Part shown: positions 8,660 through 17,950 of the stretch, in pieces
Layout: each line of letters opens with the position of its first letter
Position numbering within the stretch: the first letter of the stretch is position 1
Made by a program: the position numbers and the translations under genes
Notes under the pieces: generated by a model
The model's database searches: none
What the model saw: only the letters and a program-made list of their open reading frames with translations
Told to the model about the DNA's origin: nothing
Assembly (NCBI GenBank): GCA_963781725.1
Contig: CAWAGV010000001.1
Coordinates: forward strand, 620,001 to 684,000
From: BOG-931 sp963781725
Lineage (GTDB): Bacteria; Pseudomonadota; Alphaproteobacteria; Rhizobiales; Xanthobacteraceae
Length of the DNA: 64,000 nt
Direction: 5' to 3'

Positions 8660-9433
8660 TCAGCGCAAAATCTGCTGTAGAAAAAGCTTGGTGCGTTCAT
8701 GTTGTGGCGCGGTGAAAAAGCCTTCCGGCTTGTTGATCTCGACGATCTGTCCGTCGGCCATGAAGATGATCCGGTCGGCGACCTGCCGGGCAAAACCCAT
8801 CTCGTGCGAGACCACGAGCATGGTGATGCCGTCGGAGGCCAGCGCCACCATGGTGTCGAGAACTTCCTTGACCATCTCCGGATCGAGCGCGGACGTCGGC
8901 TCGTCGAACAACATGATGTTCGGATTCATGCAGAGAGCGCGCGCGATCGCGACCCGCTGCTGCTGTCCGCCGGATAAAGTCGCCGGATATTTCTGCGCCT
9001 GGTCCGGAATCTTGACCCGCTCCAGAAATTTCATGGCCAGCGCTTCGGCATCCTGTTTCGGCATGCGGCGCACCCAGATCGGCGCCAGCGTGCAGTTCTC
9101 CATGACGGTCAGATGCGGGAACAGATTGAATTGCTGAAACACCATGCCGACGTCGCGCCGGACGGCGACGATCTGCTTGGGATTGTCGGTGAGCTCTATG
9201 CCGTCAACGATGACGCGGCCGGTCTGCCAGTCCTCCAGCCGGTTGACGCAGCGAAGCATCGTCGACTTGCCGCCGCCGGACGGACCGCAAATGACAATAC
9301 GCTCGCCGCGCATCACCTTCAGATTGATGTCGCGAAGCACGTGGAAATCGCCGTACCATTTATTGAGCCCGGTGATCTCGACCGCCACTTCGGGGCGCTG
9401 ACCGGCTTCGCCGGGATCGTTGGCCATCGTCAT
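8660..9433 (-). CDS. aapP: General L-amino acid ABC transporter ATP-binding protein
   Basis: 257 aa, the usual AapP length, from the ATG at 9433, which overlaps the stop of aapM in an ATGA arrangement. It has Walker A GPSGGGKST, signature LSGGQQQRVAIARAL, Walker B IMLFDEPTSALDPEM and the switch region VVSHEMGFA, all typical of polar amino acid transporter ATPases (GlnQ/AapP). A further in-frame ATG lies at 9427. Last gene of aapJQMP; it energises broad-range amino acid uptake. Confidence 0.94.
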   Translation of the reverse strand: MTMANDPGEAGQRPEVAVEITGLNKWYGDFHVLRDINLKVMRGERIVICGPSGGGKSTMLRCVNRLEDWQTGRVIVDGIELTDNPKQIVAVRRDVGMVFQQFNLFPHLTVMENCTLAPIWVRRMPKQDAEALAMKFLERVKIPDQAQKYPATLSGGQQQRVAIARALCMNPNIMLFDEPTSALDPEMVKEVLDTMVALASDGITMLVVSHEMGFARQVADRIIFMADGQIVEINKPEGFFTAPQHERTKLFLQQILR

Positions 9434-10590
9434 CCCTTGCGTCCCGAGCGGCGTGCCAGGCGGCGCTCGACGCGCTGCGCGTAGCGCGACATGCTGTAGC
9501 AGCAGATAAAATAGAATATTGCAGCGAAAACATAGCCGGTGACGGAGACAATCGGGCTGGCCCAATTGGGATCGCCGCGCGCCGCTTCGATGGTGCGCAG
9601 AAAATCGAAGATCCCGACGACGAAAACCAGCGACGTATCCTTGAAAAGCGCGATGAATGTATTGACGATGTTTGGCAGCGTCACCCGCAACGCCTGCGGC
9701 AGGATCACCAGCGCCATCATCCGCCAGAACGGCAATCCCAGCGCACTCGCCGCTTCATATTGCCCGCGCGGGATCGAGGCGAGACCGGCCCGCACCACCT
9801 CGGCCATATAGGCCGACGCGAACATCGCAACGCCGATCCAGGCGCGCACGAACTTGTCCGGCGCCAGATATTCGGGAACGAACAGCGGCAGCATGACGCT
9901 GGCCATGAACAGCACGGTAATCAGCGGCACACCGCGTACGAATTCGATGAACGACACCGATAGAACCTTGACGACGGGAATTTTCGAGCGGCGCCCCAAT
10001 GCGAGCAGGATGCCAATCGGCAGCGAAACGACAATGCCGATGGTCGCCAGCACCACCGTCACCAGGACCCCGCCCCACAGGTCGGTTGAAACCCGCAACA
10101 CGCCGATCGAGGCGACACCGCGAAGCAGGATGAAAGACAGGATCGGCAGCCCGATGAAGAAATAGATCGCGCCCCACCCCCGCCGCGGCGCCGACAGCCA
10201 CAGCATCCAGCCAATGCCGAAAGCCAGCGCAATGAAGAACAGGTCGACCCGCCAGCGTTCGCCGAGCGGATAAAATCCATAGACGAAATAGGAGAACCAG
10301 ACCCGGATGAAGGCCCAGCACGCACCCGGTTCCGGATTGCCCGGCGACGCCAGGCAGGCGGTGCGGTCGGCGCCCGACCATGTCGCGTCGACGATCAAAA
10401 ATCTTATCAGCGGCGGCACGACCCAGGCGATCAGAAGCACGCAAAAGAGCGTCAGGATGCAATTGAGCGGCGACGAGAACAGATTTGCACGGAGCCAGCC
10501 GACGGCGCCGGATCGGGTCAGCGGCGGCGGCGAGCGTTCCGCCGGCGTTGTGCGCAAAAAGGATGGCGAGGTGTCGGCGGCCATGCTCAT
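9430..10590 (-). CDS. aapM: General L-amino acid ABC transporter permease AapM
   Basis: 386-aa membrane subunit from the ATG at 10590, five bases after the stop of aapQ. The frame stays open to 11127, but the upstream part is antisense shadow of aapQ. Long N-terminal hydrophobic segments and a periplasmic loop with paired cysteines (ACLASPGNPEPGACW) precede the permease core, which has the polar amino acid signature AYMAEVVRAGLASIPRGQYEAASALGL. AapM and AapQ are the two longer-than-usual permeases of this system. Confidence 0.93.
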   Translation of the reverse strand: MSMAADTSPSFLRTTPAERSPPPLTRSGAVGWLRANLFSSPLNCILTLFCVLLIAWVVPPLIRFLIVDATWSGADRTACLASPGNPEPGACWAFIRVWFSYFVYGFYPLGERWRVDLFFIALAFGIGWMLWLSAPRRGWGAIYFFIGLPILSFILLRGVASIGVLRVSTDLWGGVLVTVVLATIGIVVSLPIGILLALGRRSKIPVVKVLSVSFIEFVRGVPLITVLFMASVMLPLFVPEYLAPDKFVRAWIGVAMFASAYMAEVVRAGLASIPRGQYEAASALGLPFWRMMALVILPQALRVTLPNIVNTFIALFKDTSLVFVVGIFDFLRTIEAARGDPNWASPIVSVTGYVFAAIFYFICCYSMSRYAQRVERRLARRSGRKG

Positions 10591-10595
10591 CGCCG

Positions 10596-11768
10596 TCACC
10601 GTTCGACCAGGGCGACCGAACGCCCGTAGAGATTCATCAAAAACGATGTGGCCAGGCTGATCGAAAGATATACGGCCATCGTGATCGCAATGACCTCGAC
10701 CGCCTGCCCCGTTATGTTCAAGACGCTGCCGGCAAAAACCTGCACCAGATCGGGATAGCCGATGGCGACGGCCAGCGAGGAATTCTTGGTCAGGTTGAGG
10801 TATTGGTTGGTCAGCGGCGGCACGATCACGCGCATCGCCTGCGGCACCACGATCAGGCGCAATGTCGTCGATGAGCGCAGGCCCAGCGCCTGCGCAGCCT
10901 CGACCTGACCCGCCGAGACCGACATCACGCCGGCGCGCACCACTTCGGCGATGAAGGCGGCGGTATAGACCGATAACGCGATCAGCAACGCGGCGAACTC
11001 GGGAAGAATTTCGAGGCCGCCGCGGACATTGAAACGGCCCAAATCGGGATTGTGAAACGACAGCGGGAACCGAAACAGCACAAAGGCAGCGAGCGGCAGA
11101 CCGACAATTGCACCGAGCGACGGCCAAAGCGTGCGGACCGGCGCGCCGGTCCGCTCCCGCAGCCGCCGCGCACGAAAGTGCAGGACGATTGCGGCGATGA
11201 CGCCAATCAGAAATGCGATGAGCACGGCGTCGAACCGCTCGCCGAATTCCGGCCGCGGCAGGAACAGCCCGCGATTGTTCAAATAGCCGCCGAACGGCAG
11301 CGTGACGCTGCCGCGCAACTCCGGCAGCGATTTCAGAACGGCGTTATACCAGAACAGGATTTGCAGCAGTAACGGGATGTTACGGATCAGTTCGACGTAG
11401 CCGCCGGCAAGCCGCGCCACCAGCCAGTTTCGCGACAGCCGCGCCAGCCCGACGACAAAACCAAGGATTGTCGCCAGCACGATGCCGAGCGCGGACACCA
11501 GCAAGGTGTTGAGCAGACCGACCCAGAAGGCACGGCCGAAAGTCGATGTGCTCGATGAGTAACTGATCAGCGTCTGGCTGATATCGAAACCGGCGGTGTT
11601 GTCCCAGAAGCCGAAACCATGGGCGATATTGGCGCGCGCCAAGTTTACCGCCGCGTTGTAAGCGGCGTCGCCGGCCAGCGCGACGACGATGAGGACGAGC
11701 AACGCCTGCAGTGCAATGCTGCGGATCAGGCCGTCATGCCGTTGCGGCGGCCGAGCGACATCAGTCAT
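10596..11768 (-). CDS. aapQ: General L-amino acid ABC transporter permease AapQ
   Basis: 390 aa from the ATG at 11768; a GTG at 11774 is in frame. It carries the family signature AAFIAEVVRAGVMSVSAGQ followed by VEAAQALGLRSS, with about eight hydrophobic segments and the long insertion between the first and second halves that separates AapQ from short HisM-like permeases. It forms the membrane heterodimer with AapM. Separated from aapJ by 52 bp that hold a small hairpin. Confidence 0.93.
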   Translation of the reverse strand: MTDVARPPQRHDGLIRSIALQALLVLIVVALAGDAAYNAAVNLARANIAHGFGFWDNTAGFDISQTLISYSSSTSTFGRAFWVGLLNTLLVSALGIVLATILGFVVGLARLSRNWLVARLAGGYVELIRNIPLLLQILFWYNAVLKSLPELRGSVTLPFGGYLNNRGLFLPRPEFGERFDAVLIAFLIGVIAAIVLHFRARRLRERTGAPVRTLWPSLGAIVGLPLAAFVLFRFPLSFHNPDLGRFNVRGGLEILPEFAALLIALSVYTAAFIAEVVRAGVMSVSAGQVEAAQALGLRSSTTLRLIVVPQAMRVIVPPLTNQYLNLTKNSSLAVAIGYPDLVQVFAGSVLNITGQAVEVIAITMAVYLSISLATSFLMNLYGRSVALVER

Positions 11769-11785
11769 CGGCACTCACCGGGCCG

Positions 11786-11804
11786 GCCCGCAACGCTGGC
11801 GGGC
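11786..11804 (-). promoter_or_regulatory. Small intercistronic hairpin between aapJ and aapQ
   Basis: Six-base arms GCCCGC and GCGGGC with a 7-nt loop in the 52-bp gap after aapJ. Hairpins here often protect the binding-protein message or attenuate the downstream permease genes. That role is inferred from position only. Confidence 0.4.
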
Positions 11805-11820
11805 GGTTGAATTCCGGAAC

Positions 11821-12837
11821 CTAGCGAACTGGAATTCCGTATTGCAGACCGCCCTTGGTCCACAGCGCATTGAGCCCGCGCGCGATCTTCAAGGCCGAGC
11901 CCTGGCCGACGGTGTTCTCGAAGCTCTCACCGTAATTACCGACCGACTTGATGATCCGCACCGCCCAGTCATTGGTGAGGCCCAGCAATTCGCCAAACTG
12001 GCCCTCGACGCCGAGCAGCCGCCGGATTTCCGGATTGGCGGATTTCATCTGCTCGTCGAGATTGGCCTTGCTGACGCCAAGCTCCTCGGCGTCGACCATG
12101 GCGTAGTGCACCCACCGCGCCAGATCTTCCCACGCATCGTCGCCCTGACGCACCGCCGGGCTGAGCGGCTCCTTGGAGATGATCTCGGGCAATATGATGT
12201 TGTCGTTCGGATTGCTCAGCAGCACGCGCTCGCCGTAAAGGCCGGAAGAGTCCGTCGTGTAAGAGTCACAGCGGCCGCTGTCGTAGGCCTTTATCGCTTC
12301 GTCGGCCGTCGCGAACGTCACCGATTTGAGCGACATGTGATTGGAGCGGAAGAAGTCGGCGAGATTGAGCTCGGTCGTGGTGCCCTGCTGCACGCAGACC
12401 GATGCATCGTTGAGCTCGAGCGCGGAGCTGACCTTCAGCGCCTTGTGCACCATGAAGCCCTGGCCGTCGTAATAATGGACCGCCGCGAAATCGACGCCCA
12501 GCGTCGTGTCGCGGGACATCGTCCAGGTCGTGTTACGCGACAGCACGTCGATATCGCCCGACTGAAGCGCGGTGAAACGGTTTGCCGCCGTCAGCGGCAC
12601 GAACTTGACCTTGGTCGGATCGTTGAAAATGGCCGCAGCGATGGCGCGGCAGTAATCGATGTCAAAACCAGTCCAGTTGCCCTGTGCGTCGGGCATGCCG
12701 AACCCGGCGAGGGTGCCGTTGGCGCCGCAGACAAGCTGGCCGCGGTCCTTGACCGCCTTCAGGGTCTGCGCGCTGGCCGCATGGGCCGCGAACACGAACA
12801 TCGTTGCAATAGCAAATGCCGTAGCTAAGCGTTTCAT
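11821..12837 (-). CDS. aapJ: General L-amino acid-binding periplasmic protein
   Basis: 338 aa from the ATG at 12837, which starts a classic signal peptide ending ASAQT. The mature protein begins LKAVKDRGQLVCGANGTLAGFG and continues as a type II polar amino acid-binding protein, with FDIDYCRAIAAAIF and the conserved RNTTWTMSRDTTLGVDFA block of AapJ/BztA. First gene of the aap operon and divergent from metC; the 169-bp gap between them must hold both promoters. Delivers many L-amino acids to AapQMP. Confidence 0.94.
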   Translation of the reverse strand: MKRLATAFAIATMFVFAAHAASAQTLKAVKDRGQLVCGANGTLAGFGMPDAQGNWTGFDIDYCRAIAAAIFNDPTKVKFVPLTAANRFTALQSGDIDVLSRNTTWTMSRDTTLGVDFAAVHYYDGQGFMVHKALKVSSALELNDASVCVQQGTTTELNLADFFRSNHMSLKSVTFATADEAIKAYDSGRCDSYTTDSSGLYGERVLLSNPNDNIILPEIISKEPLSPAVRQGDDAWEDLARWVHYAMVDAEELGVSKANLDEQMKSANPEIRRLLGVEGQFGELLGLTNDWAVRIIKSVGNYGESFENTVGQGSALKIARGLNALWTKGGLQYGIPVR

Positions 12838-13006
12838 GATCAGGCCTTTCAGCATGAATGGCGCGCCAGAACCCCAGTGCCGCGGCACGCGTAAAGGAAC
12901 CACATCTGAGAACGATCACGCTGCAAGGTCAAGGGGTTGACGACCGCGCAGCCTGCCGAGGTAATGGCGTAATGATTGGCGAATACAGCACCCAAGAGAC
13001 ACCGGT

Positions 13007-14215
13007 ATGAACGACAATACAAGCGGCCGCAATTCGCCGCCGGCGCCACCGCGCCACCCGGACACGCGCCTGGTCACCGCGGGACGCGACCCCAAGGCCA
13101 ACCACGGCTTCGTTAATCCGCCGGTCTATCACGCCTCGACCGTCCTCTACCCGTCGGCCGAGGATTTCGTCGCCCATCGTTCCCGCTACCAGTATGGCCG
13201 CCGCGGCACTCCGACCACGGAAGCGCTCGAAAGCGCGCTGCAAGACCTCGAAGGTCCGAACTGCGCCGGCGTTGCGCTGCTGCCGTCCGGACTCGCCGCC
13301 ATCTCGACCGCGCTGCTGTCGGTCGTGAAGGCCGGCGATCACATCCTGGTCACCGACAACGCCTATGGCCCGACCCGCAATTATTGCGAAGGCATTCTCA
13401 AACGGCTCGGCGTGACCACGCGCTATTTCGATCCGCTCGCAGGGCCGGAGATTGCCGCGCAGTTCCAGCCGAACACGGCCGCCATTTATCTGGAATCTCC
13501 CGGCTCACTGAGCTTCGAGATACAGGACATCGCGACGCTCGCGAAAGTCGCCCATGAGAAAGGCGCGATCGTGCTGATGGACAACACCTGGGCCACGCCG
13601 CTGTACTACCGCCCGCTCGATCACGGCGTCGATCTCGCGATCCAGGCCGGCACCAAATATATCGGCGGCCATTCCGACGTCATGCTCGGCACGGTGTCGG
13701 CCAACAGCGCAACAGTCGAGAGCCTGAAAAATACCGTGTTCCTGAGCGGCCTATGCGAGGGACCGGACGACGTTTATCTCGGGTTGCGCGGACTGCGCAC
13801 GCTTTCGGTCCGGCTGGAGCGGCACTTCAAATCCGGCCTCGCCATCGGCCGCTGGCTCGAGCAGCGTCCGGAAGTCTTGCGGGTGCTGCATCCGGCGCTG
13901 GAGAGCGATCCGGGCCACACGCTGTGGAAGCGCGACTTCACCGGCGCATCGGGATTGTTCAGCATGGTGCTCAAACCGGTGCCGCAGAAAGCGGTCTACG
14001 CGTTCCTCGACACATTGGAACTGTTCGGTATCGGCGCATCCTGGGGCGGCTATGAGAGCCTGGCCACTCCGTTCGACTGCGCGCCGGTACGCACCGCGAC
14101 GCAATGGCAGCCGGGCGGCCCGACGGTGCGCTTTCACATCGGTCTCGAAGCCGTCGAGGATTTGATCGCCGACCTCGAACGCGGCTTTGCCGCGTTCGCC
14201 GCAGCCGCCCGCTGA
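13007..14215 (+). CDS. metC: Cystathionine beta-lyase
   Basis: 402-aa PLP enzyme of the Cys/Met-metabolism family. Visible are the glycine-rich start of the PLP site (YGRRGTPTTEALESAL), VALLPSGLAAISTAL, the aspartate region VLMDNTWATPLYY, and the Schiff-base lysine in AGTKYIGGHSDVMLG. The QAGTKYIGGHSD context and the W-x-SL-x-TPF-like ending (GASWGGYESLATPF) fit alphaproteobacterial cystathionine beta-lyases. It cleaves cystathionine to homocysteine, pyruvate and ammonia. Divergent from aapJ, as I recall from related Hyphomicrobiales. Its stop and that of the convergent LABN gene are separated by only 3 bp. Confidence 0.9.
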   Translation: MNDNTSGRNSPPAPPRHPDTRLVTAGRDPKANHGFVNPPVYHASTVLYPSAEDFVAHRSRYQYGRRGTPTTEALESALQDLEGPNCAGVALLPSGLAAISTALLSVVKAGDHILVTDNAYGPTRNYCEGILKRLGVTTRYFDPLAGPEIAAQFQPNTAAIYLESPGSLSFEIQDIATLAKVAHEKGAIVLMDNTWATPLYYRPLDHGVDLAIQAGTKYIGGHSDVMLGTVSANSATVESLKNTVFLSGLCEGPDDVYLGLRGLRTLSVRLERHFKSGLAIGRWLEQRPEVLRVLHPALESDPGHTLWKRDFTGASGLFSMVLKPVPQKAVYAFLDTLELFGIGASWGGYESLATPFDCAPVRTATQWQPGGPTVRFHIGLEAVEDLIADLERGFAAFAAAAR

Positions 14216-14218
14216 CCG

Positions 14219-14551
14219 TCAGGCGGCGGCGGTGGTCTGCTTGCGCTCGCGCAGCACGAAATAAAGATTGCGCAGATACACGAACACGCCGAACGCCTGG
14301 CCGGCGATAAACACCGGGTCCTTGCGGTACAGCGCGTAGACCAAAAGCAGCAAGCCGCCGGCAATGGAGAACCACCAGAATGCCAGCGGAATGACGCTGC
14401 GCCCTGCCCGCTCCGAGGCGAGCCACTGCACCAGAAAGCGCATGGTGAACAGGCCCTGCGCCGCAAATCCAAGCACGACCCACCAGTCGAGATTGGTGAC
14501 AAAGACGTCGTGCAGATAACCGCCGACCGCATGCGCCAGATCAATGAGCAA
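14219..14551 (-). CDS. Lipid A biosynthesis N-terminal domain (LABN) membrane protein
   Basis: 110 aa with three hydrophobic segments (about residues 22-40, 53-72, 81-98). It matches the LABN family: VVLGFAAQGLFTMRFLVQWLASER, then SVIPLAFWWFSIAGGLLLLVYALYRKDPVFIAGQ. The start is a TTG at 14551. It is preceded by a perfect AGGAGG six bases upstream, so the unusual start is well supported. It overlaps the end of the GT2 gene by 11 bp. The family accompanies polyisoprenyl-linked sugar transferases; a direct catalytic role is not established. Confidence 0.85.
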   Translation of the reverse strand: MLIDLAHAVGGYLHDVFVTNLDWWVVLGFAAQGLFTMRFLVQWLASERAGRSVIPLAFWWFSIAGGLLLLVYALYRKDPVFIAGQAFGVFVYLRNLYFVLRERKQTTAAA

Positions 14552-15290
14552 GGGTTACCTCCTGCGCGTCCGGGACGCGTTTCTTGCGGCGAATAAGCCA
14601 CCACACGCCGGCGAGGTCGAGGATGCCGATCCAGAGCCGGTCAAAAAATCCGTAGTTCGACGTGCCGCTCCGCCGCGGACGATCGACGACGTCGACATAG
14701 CCGATCGCGAGCCCGTCGCGCCGGATCAGGGCCGGCAAGAACCGGTGCAGCCCGTCGAAGTACGGCAACGCCAGAAAAACGTCGCGGCGGAAAGCCTTCA
14801 GGCCACAGCCGGTATCGCGCGTGCCATCTTTGAGAACGGCGCTGCGCACCGCATTGGCGATGCGCGACTGCAGCTTTTTGAACCCGGTGTCCTTACGGCC
14901 AAGGCGCTGCCCGGCCACCAGGCCGCATCGCGCTCCGCCCGCCTCAAGCGCAGCAATGAGCGCCGGGATGAACGCCGGATCGTTCTGGCCGTCTCCGTCG
15001 AGCGTCACGACAACCGGCGCGCGGGCTGCAGCGACACCGCTGCGCACCGCAGCCGACTGGCCGCAGGATTGTCCGTGCCGGATCTGCCGCAGCCAGGAGT
15101 GTTGCGCCATTAGCGCGCGCAACTCGTCTTCCGTCGCATCCCGGGAGCCGTCATTGACGTAAACGATCTCGAAGGCGTGGCCCGCAAGCGCGGCGGCGAT
15201 CTCGGCGATCAATGGCGCGACGTTGCCGGCTTCGTTGCGCACCGGCACGACCACGGAGATGGCGGGATCGGGCCCGTTGCTCAGCGACAT
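14541..15290 (-). CDS. GT2 family glycosyltransferase (polyprenyl-phosphate sugar transferase-like)
   Basis: 249-aa GT-A enzyme: N-terminal VVVPVRNEAGNVAPLI, the metal-binding TLDGDGQNDPAF (a D-x-D-type motif), and the acceptor region typical of dolichyl-phosphate mannose synthase/ArnC relatives (RDTGCGLKAFRRDVFLALPYF). It has no C-terminal paired transmembrane helices, so it resembles soluble DPM1-like enzymes; the downstream LABN protein may provide the membrane part. Likely makes an undecaprenyl-phosphate-linked sugar that the ArnT-like enzyme upstream in the operon then uses. Confidence 0.85.
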   Translation of the reverse strand: MSLSNGPDPAISVVVPVRNEAGNVAPLIAEIAAALAGHAFEIVYVNDGSRDATEDELRALMAQHSWLRQIRHGQSCGQSAAVRSGVAAARAPVVVTLDGDGQNDPAFIPALIAALEAGGARCGLVAGQRLGRKDTGFKKLQSRIANAVRSAVLKDGTRDTGCGLKAFRRDVFLALPYFDGLHRFLPALIRRDGLAIGYVDVVDRPRRSGTSNYGFFDRLWIGILDLAGVWWLIRRKKRVPDAQEVTLAH

Positions 15291-15323
15291 GCCGGAAGCT
15301 TCTAAAGCCCATCCGGCATCGGT

Positions 15324-16136
15324 TCAACTGGGCGGAATCCGAGGCTTTTCAACGGGTTTTCGCCGGGTGAGGCTGTCGCGAAGCGCCGCGACGATCCGAC
15401 TGAACGATGGCCCGGCAAAGGCGTGAAGGTCGACCGGCGAGAACAACAGCCGCCGGGCGGCAAACCAGCGCCGCGTCAGTTCGGCGCCCACCACCCCGAC
15501 CAGCGCGCCGGCGATCACGTCGCTCGGATGATGCGCGATGACCACGACCCGGCTGAACATGATGATGACGGCGTAGATCCACAAAACACCGCGCGCCCGC
15601 GGCCAGATCGCCCCGATGGCAATCGCCACTGATGCCGCGGTGGCGGAGTGGCCGGACGGCATACTGGCGTATTCCGGCTTCCAGACCAACGGCATGTAAG
15701 CAAACGGATCATCGTGCCCGCCAACATAGGGCCGCGCGCGGCCGATCAGGCCTTTGACCACGGTGACGAACAGCCCCGGAATCGCGATGGCCAGAAACAG
15801 GAATCCAAACCGCACGGTGAGCATGGCCAACACCGCCCGCGTCCCCAGCGACAGCGTTCGCGATGTCACCGCGGCGAGGAACAGCAGCACGAAGCCGAAC
15901 GGAAACAGAAACCAGCCGGAGAGTCCGTAATCGGTAATCCGCTCGAAAAGATCATTGAACCAGTGCGGCAATCCACGCGCCCAGTTGCTGGCTGCCGCAT
16001 CAAGGACGACCATCGACGTGACAATCGCAACGAGCGCCACGGCGGTTGCCACGAACAGTCCGGTTTTCGGCGGAACGAGTTTCGCCGTTGGCGGGCGGCA
16101 CAAGACGCGCCACCATTGCGCAAGATTGCCCAGCAC
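15324..16136 (-). CDS. PAP2-superfamily membrane phosphatase
   Basis: 270 aa with about six transmembrane helices. The PAP2 active-site motifs are split as usual: KGLIGRARP, then the SMPSGHSATAA motif with catalytic histidine, then SRVVVIAHHPSDVIAGALVG. Probably dephosphorylates undecaprenyl-type phosphates or lipid A phosphates. The start is uncertain: a GTG at 16136 without a visible ribosome site, 21 bp after the ArnT stop. An ATG at 16161 that overlaps the ArnT stop opens a 7-codon frame which would join this gene if one base were removed, so a frameshift at the start is possible. Confidence 0.85.
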   Translation of the reverse strand: MLGNLAQWWRVLCRPPTAKLVPPKTGLFVATAVALVAIVTSMVVLDAAASNWARGLPHWFNDLFERITDYGLSGWFLFPFGFVLLFLAAVTSRTLSLGTRAVLAMLTVRFGFLFLAIAIPGLFVTVVKGLIGRARPYVGGHDDPFAYMPLVWKPEYASMPSGHSATAASVAIAIGAIWPRARGVLWIYAVIIMFSRVVVIAHHPSDVIAGALVGVVGAELTRRWFAARRLLFSPVDLHAFAGPSFSRIVAALRDSLTRRKPVEKPRIPPS

Positions 16137-16157
16137 GTTACGCGGCCGTTGGCGCCG

Positions 16158-17870
16158 TCATGGCGCGCTTGCGGATTGAAACACCGCGATGTTGATCCGC
16201 TGCCCGCGGCTGATGTTGTAGCCCTCGACATTGGGCCCGCGTTCGTAACGCAGCCCGATCGCCTCGGCGCGCAACGCGAATGTGCGTTCCTGATGTACTT
16301 CGATGAAAGCAAAGCGGCAGGAGCCGCGCAGCAGGAAATCTGCCGCGCTCGACGCATCGATCATACGGGTGTCGGTGCCGGCGAGGAAAACCAGACTCGG
16401 CTCTTCATAACCGGCGCTGGCGGCAATGGGATCCTTGCAATTCGCGTTATGCAGAATTTTGGCGAGCGTCACGCTCGGAAATACCGGCTTGAGCCACGGC
16501 AGCGTTATCGAAAACACGCCGATCGCCAGAAGGATGCCGCTTCCCGTCGCCCGCAGCATCGACAGTTCGGCGCCGTCCGGCTCGTAAAGCACCCACGCGA
16601 ACAAGCCGCAAACGATGGCGACAGCAAAAAACGGCCAGGCCGGGATTGCGGGGTCGCGGGCCAGAACGATCGCAAGCGTGACGGCCGCCACGCTGAGCAG
16701 GATCGGCCCGATAAACCACCACACTGCGCCGCGCACCAGCCAGGGCCGGCGCGACAGCACCTTCGATTCAACGGCGCCGGCGATGAGAATGGCGATTGCC
16801 GGATAGAGCGGCAGCACATAGTGCGGCAGCTTGGTCACGACCAGTTCAAACACGATCCAGGACGGCACCAGCCATGCCAGCAAGAATTTGGCGGCGGGCT
16901 CCCGGCGCACCGCCCACACCGCGGGCGCGGCCATCGGCGCGAGGATCGAGCCGGGATAAAACGTCACAAAAAACAGAAAAAAATACAGGCTGGGCGGCCC
17001 ACCATGCGCATCCTGTCCGCTGGCAAGTTTCGACAGCATGTCATTGCCGACCGAGCCGACCAGAAATGCATTTCCGACCCGCGCATAGATCAGCACGAAC
17101 CATGGCAAGACGATCAGCAGCAGCCAGCAAAAGCCGGTCAGCGGACGGAGCGCCAGCAGCCAGCGGCCCGACCGCTCCATGATCGACAGGATCACAGCCG
17201 GAAACCCGACGATCATCAGGTTGACCGGACCTTTGATGAGAATGCCGGCGGCAAGCGCAGTCCAGAACACCAGCGGCAACAGCCAGCCGACCTGGGCCCG
17301 CCCGGCATCGCGCGGCGCCATATACGCACGCGCCAGAACGCTCATCGCGGTGACGATCGTGAACAGCAGCATGGCATCGGTTTTGGCGAGCCGCGCCTCG
17401 CCCGCGAGAAGCATCGAGGTCGCCATCATGAGCGACGCCAGGAAGGCGCCGCGGCGGCTGACAAACACCAAGCCACACCAGTACGTCGCCAGCACCGCGC
17501 CGATGGCGCCGATCAAGGACGGAATCCGATAGAGCCAGATCGTCGTTTGCGCGTCGTGAATGCCTAAGGCCTCGCCGGTCTTCACGGCGGCGGCCTGCAG
17601 CCAGTAGATACCGACCGGCTTGCGGTAACGGACATCATCCTGATAGCGGATGTCGACGTAGTCGCCGGTCTCGATCATCTGCTTGGTCGCTTGCGCGAAA
17701 TAAGCTTCATCGCGATCGACCGGCGGGATCTGGAAAAATCCGGGCAGGAAAAGGCACAGCGAGATCAGCAGCAATACGCCCAGCGCGCGGCGGTGCGACG
17801 CCGCGACAAAATCAAGGAGCGAGCCGAGGCCGTTGGCCGGCCAGGGAAATGCCGCGCTGCTCATACTCAT
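16158..17870 (-). CDS. ArnT-like polyisoprenyl-phosphate glycosyltransferase (GT83/PMT-2)
   Basis: 570-aa integral membrane enzyme with about 12 hydrophobic segments. The first periplasmic loop carries the family acidic motif PVDRDEAYFAQATKQM followed by RYRKPVGIYWLQ, both typical of ArnT, and EARLAKTDAMLLF lies near residue 160. ArnT enzymes move a sugar (aminoarabinose in enterics) from undecaprenyl phosphate to lipid A. The sugar here is unknown, and no ArnA/ArnB genes are present nearby. First of a four-gene minus-strand run with PAP2, GT2 and LABN genes. Start ATG at 17870 (second ATG at 17864). Confidence 0.85.
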   Translation of the reverse strand: MSMSSAAFPWPANGLGSLLDFVAASHRRALGVLLLISLCLFLPGFFQIPPVDRDEAYFAQATKQMIETGDYVDIRYQDDVRYRKPVGIYWLQAAAVKTGEALGIHDAQTTIWLYRIPSLIGAIGAVLATYWCGLVFVSRRGAFLASLMMATSMLLAGEARLAKTDAMLLFTIVTAMSVLARAYMAPRDAGRAQVGWLLPLVFWTALAAGILIKGPVNLMIVGFPAVILSIMERSGRWLLALRPLTGFCWLLLIVLPWFVLIYARVGNAFLVGSVGNDMLSKLASGQDAHGGPPSLYFFLFFVTFYPGSILAPMAAPAVWAVRREPAAKFLLAWLVPSWIVFELVVTKLPHYVLPLYPAIAILIAGAVESKVLSRRPWLVRGAVWWFIGPILLSVAAVTLAIVLARDPAIPAWPFFAVAIVCGLFAWVLYEPDGAELSMLRATGSGILLAIGVFSITLPWLKPVFPSVTLAKILHNANCKDPIAASAGYEEPSLVFLAGTDTRMIDASSAADFLLRGSCRFAFIEVHQERTFALRAEAIGLRYERGPNVEGYNISRGQRINIAVFQSASAP

Positions 17871-17950
17871 GCCGTGTCGTTAAGCCCTCAAACGCGGGCG
17901 ACCATAGAGAAATCCCCGGTGCCGGGAAAGCGCCAAGCGGCCTCAAAGGC

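Noticed and set aside
12838..13006. Possible SAM-II riboswitch ahead of metC
   Set aside because: I looked for the compact pseudoknot pattern with its AAAG-rich segment and conserved purines and could not find it in either direction.
15648..17567. 639-codon open frame on the plus strand
   Set aside because: Antisense to the ArnT-like gene; arginine/glutamine-rich composition without any fold signature, typical of GC-rich shadow frames.
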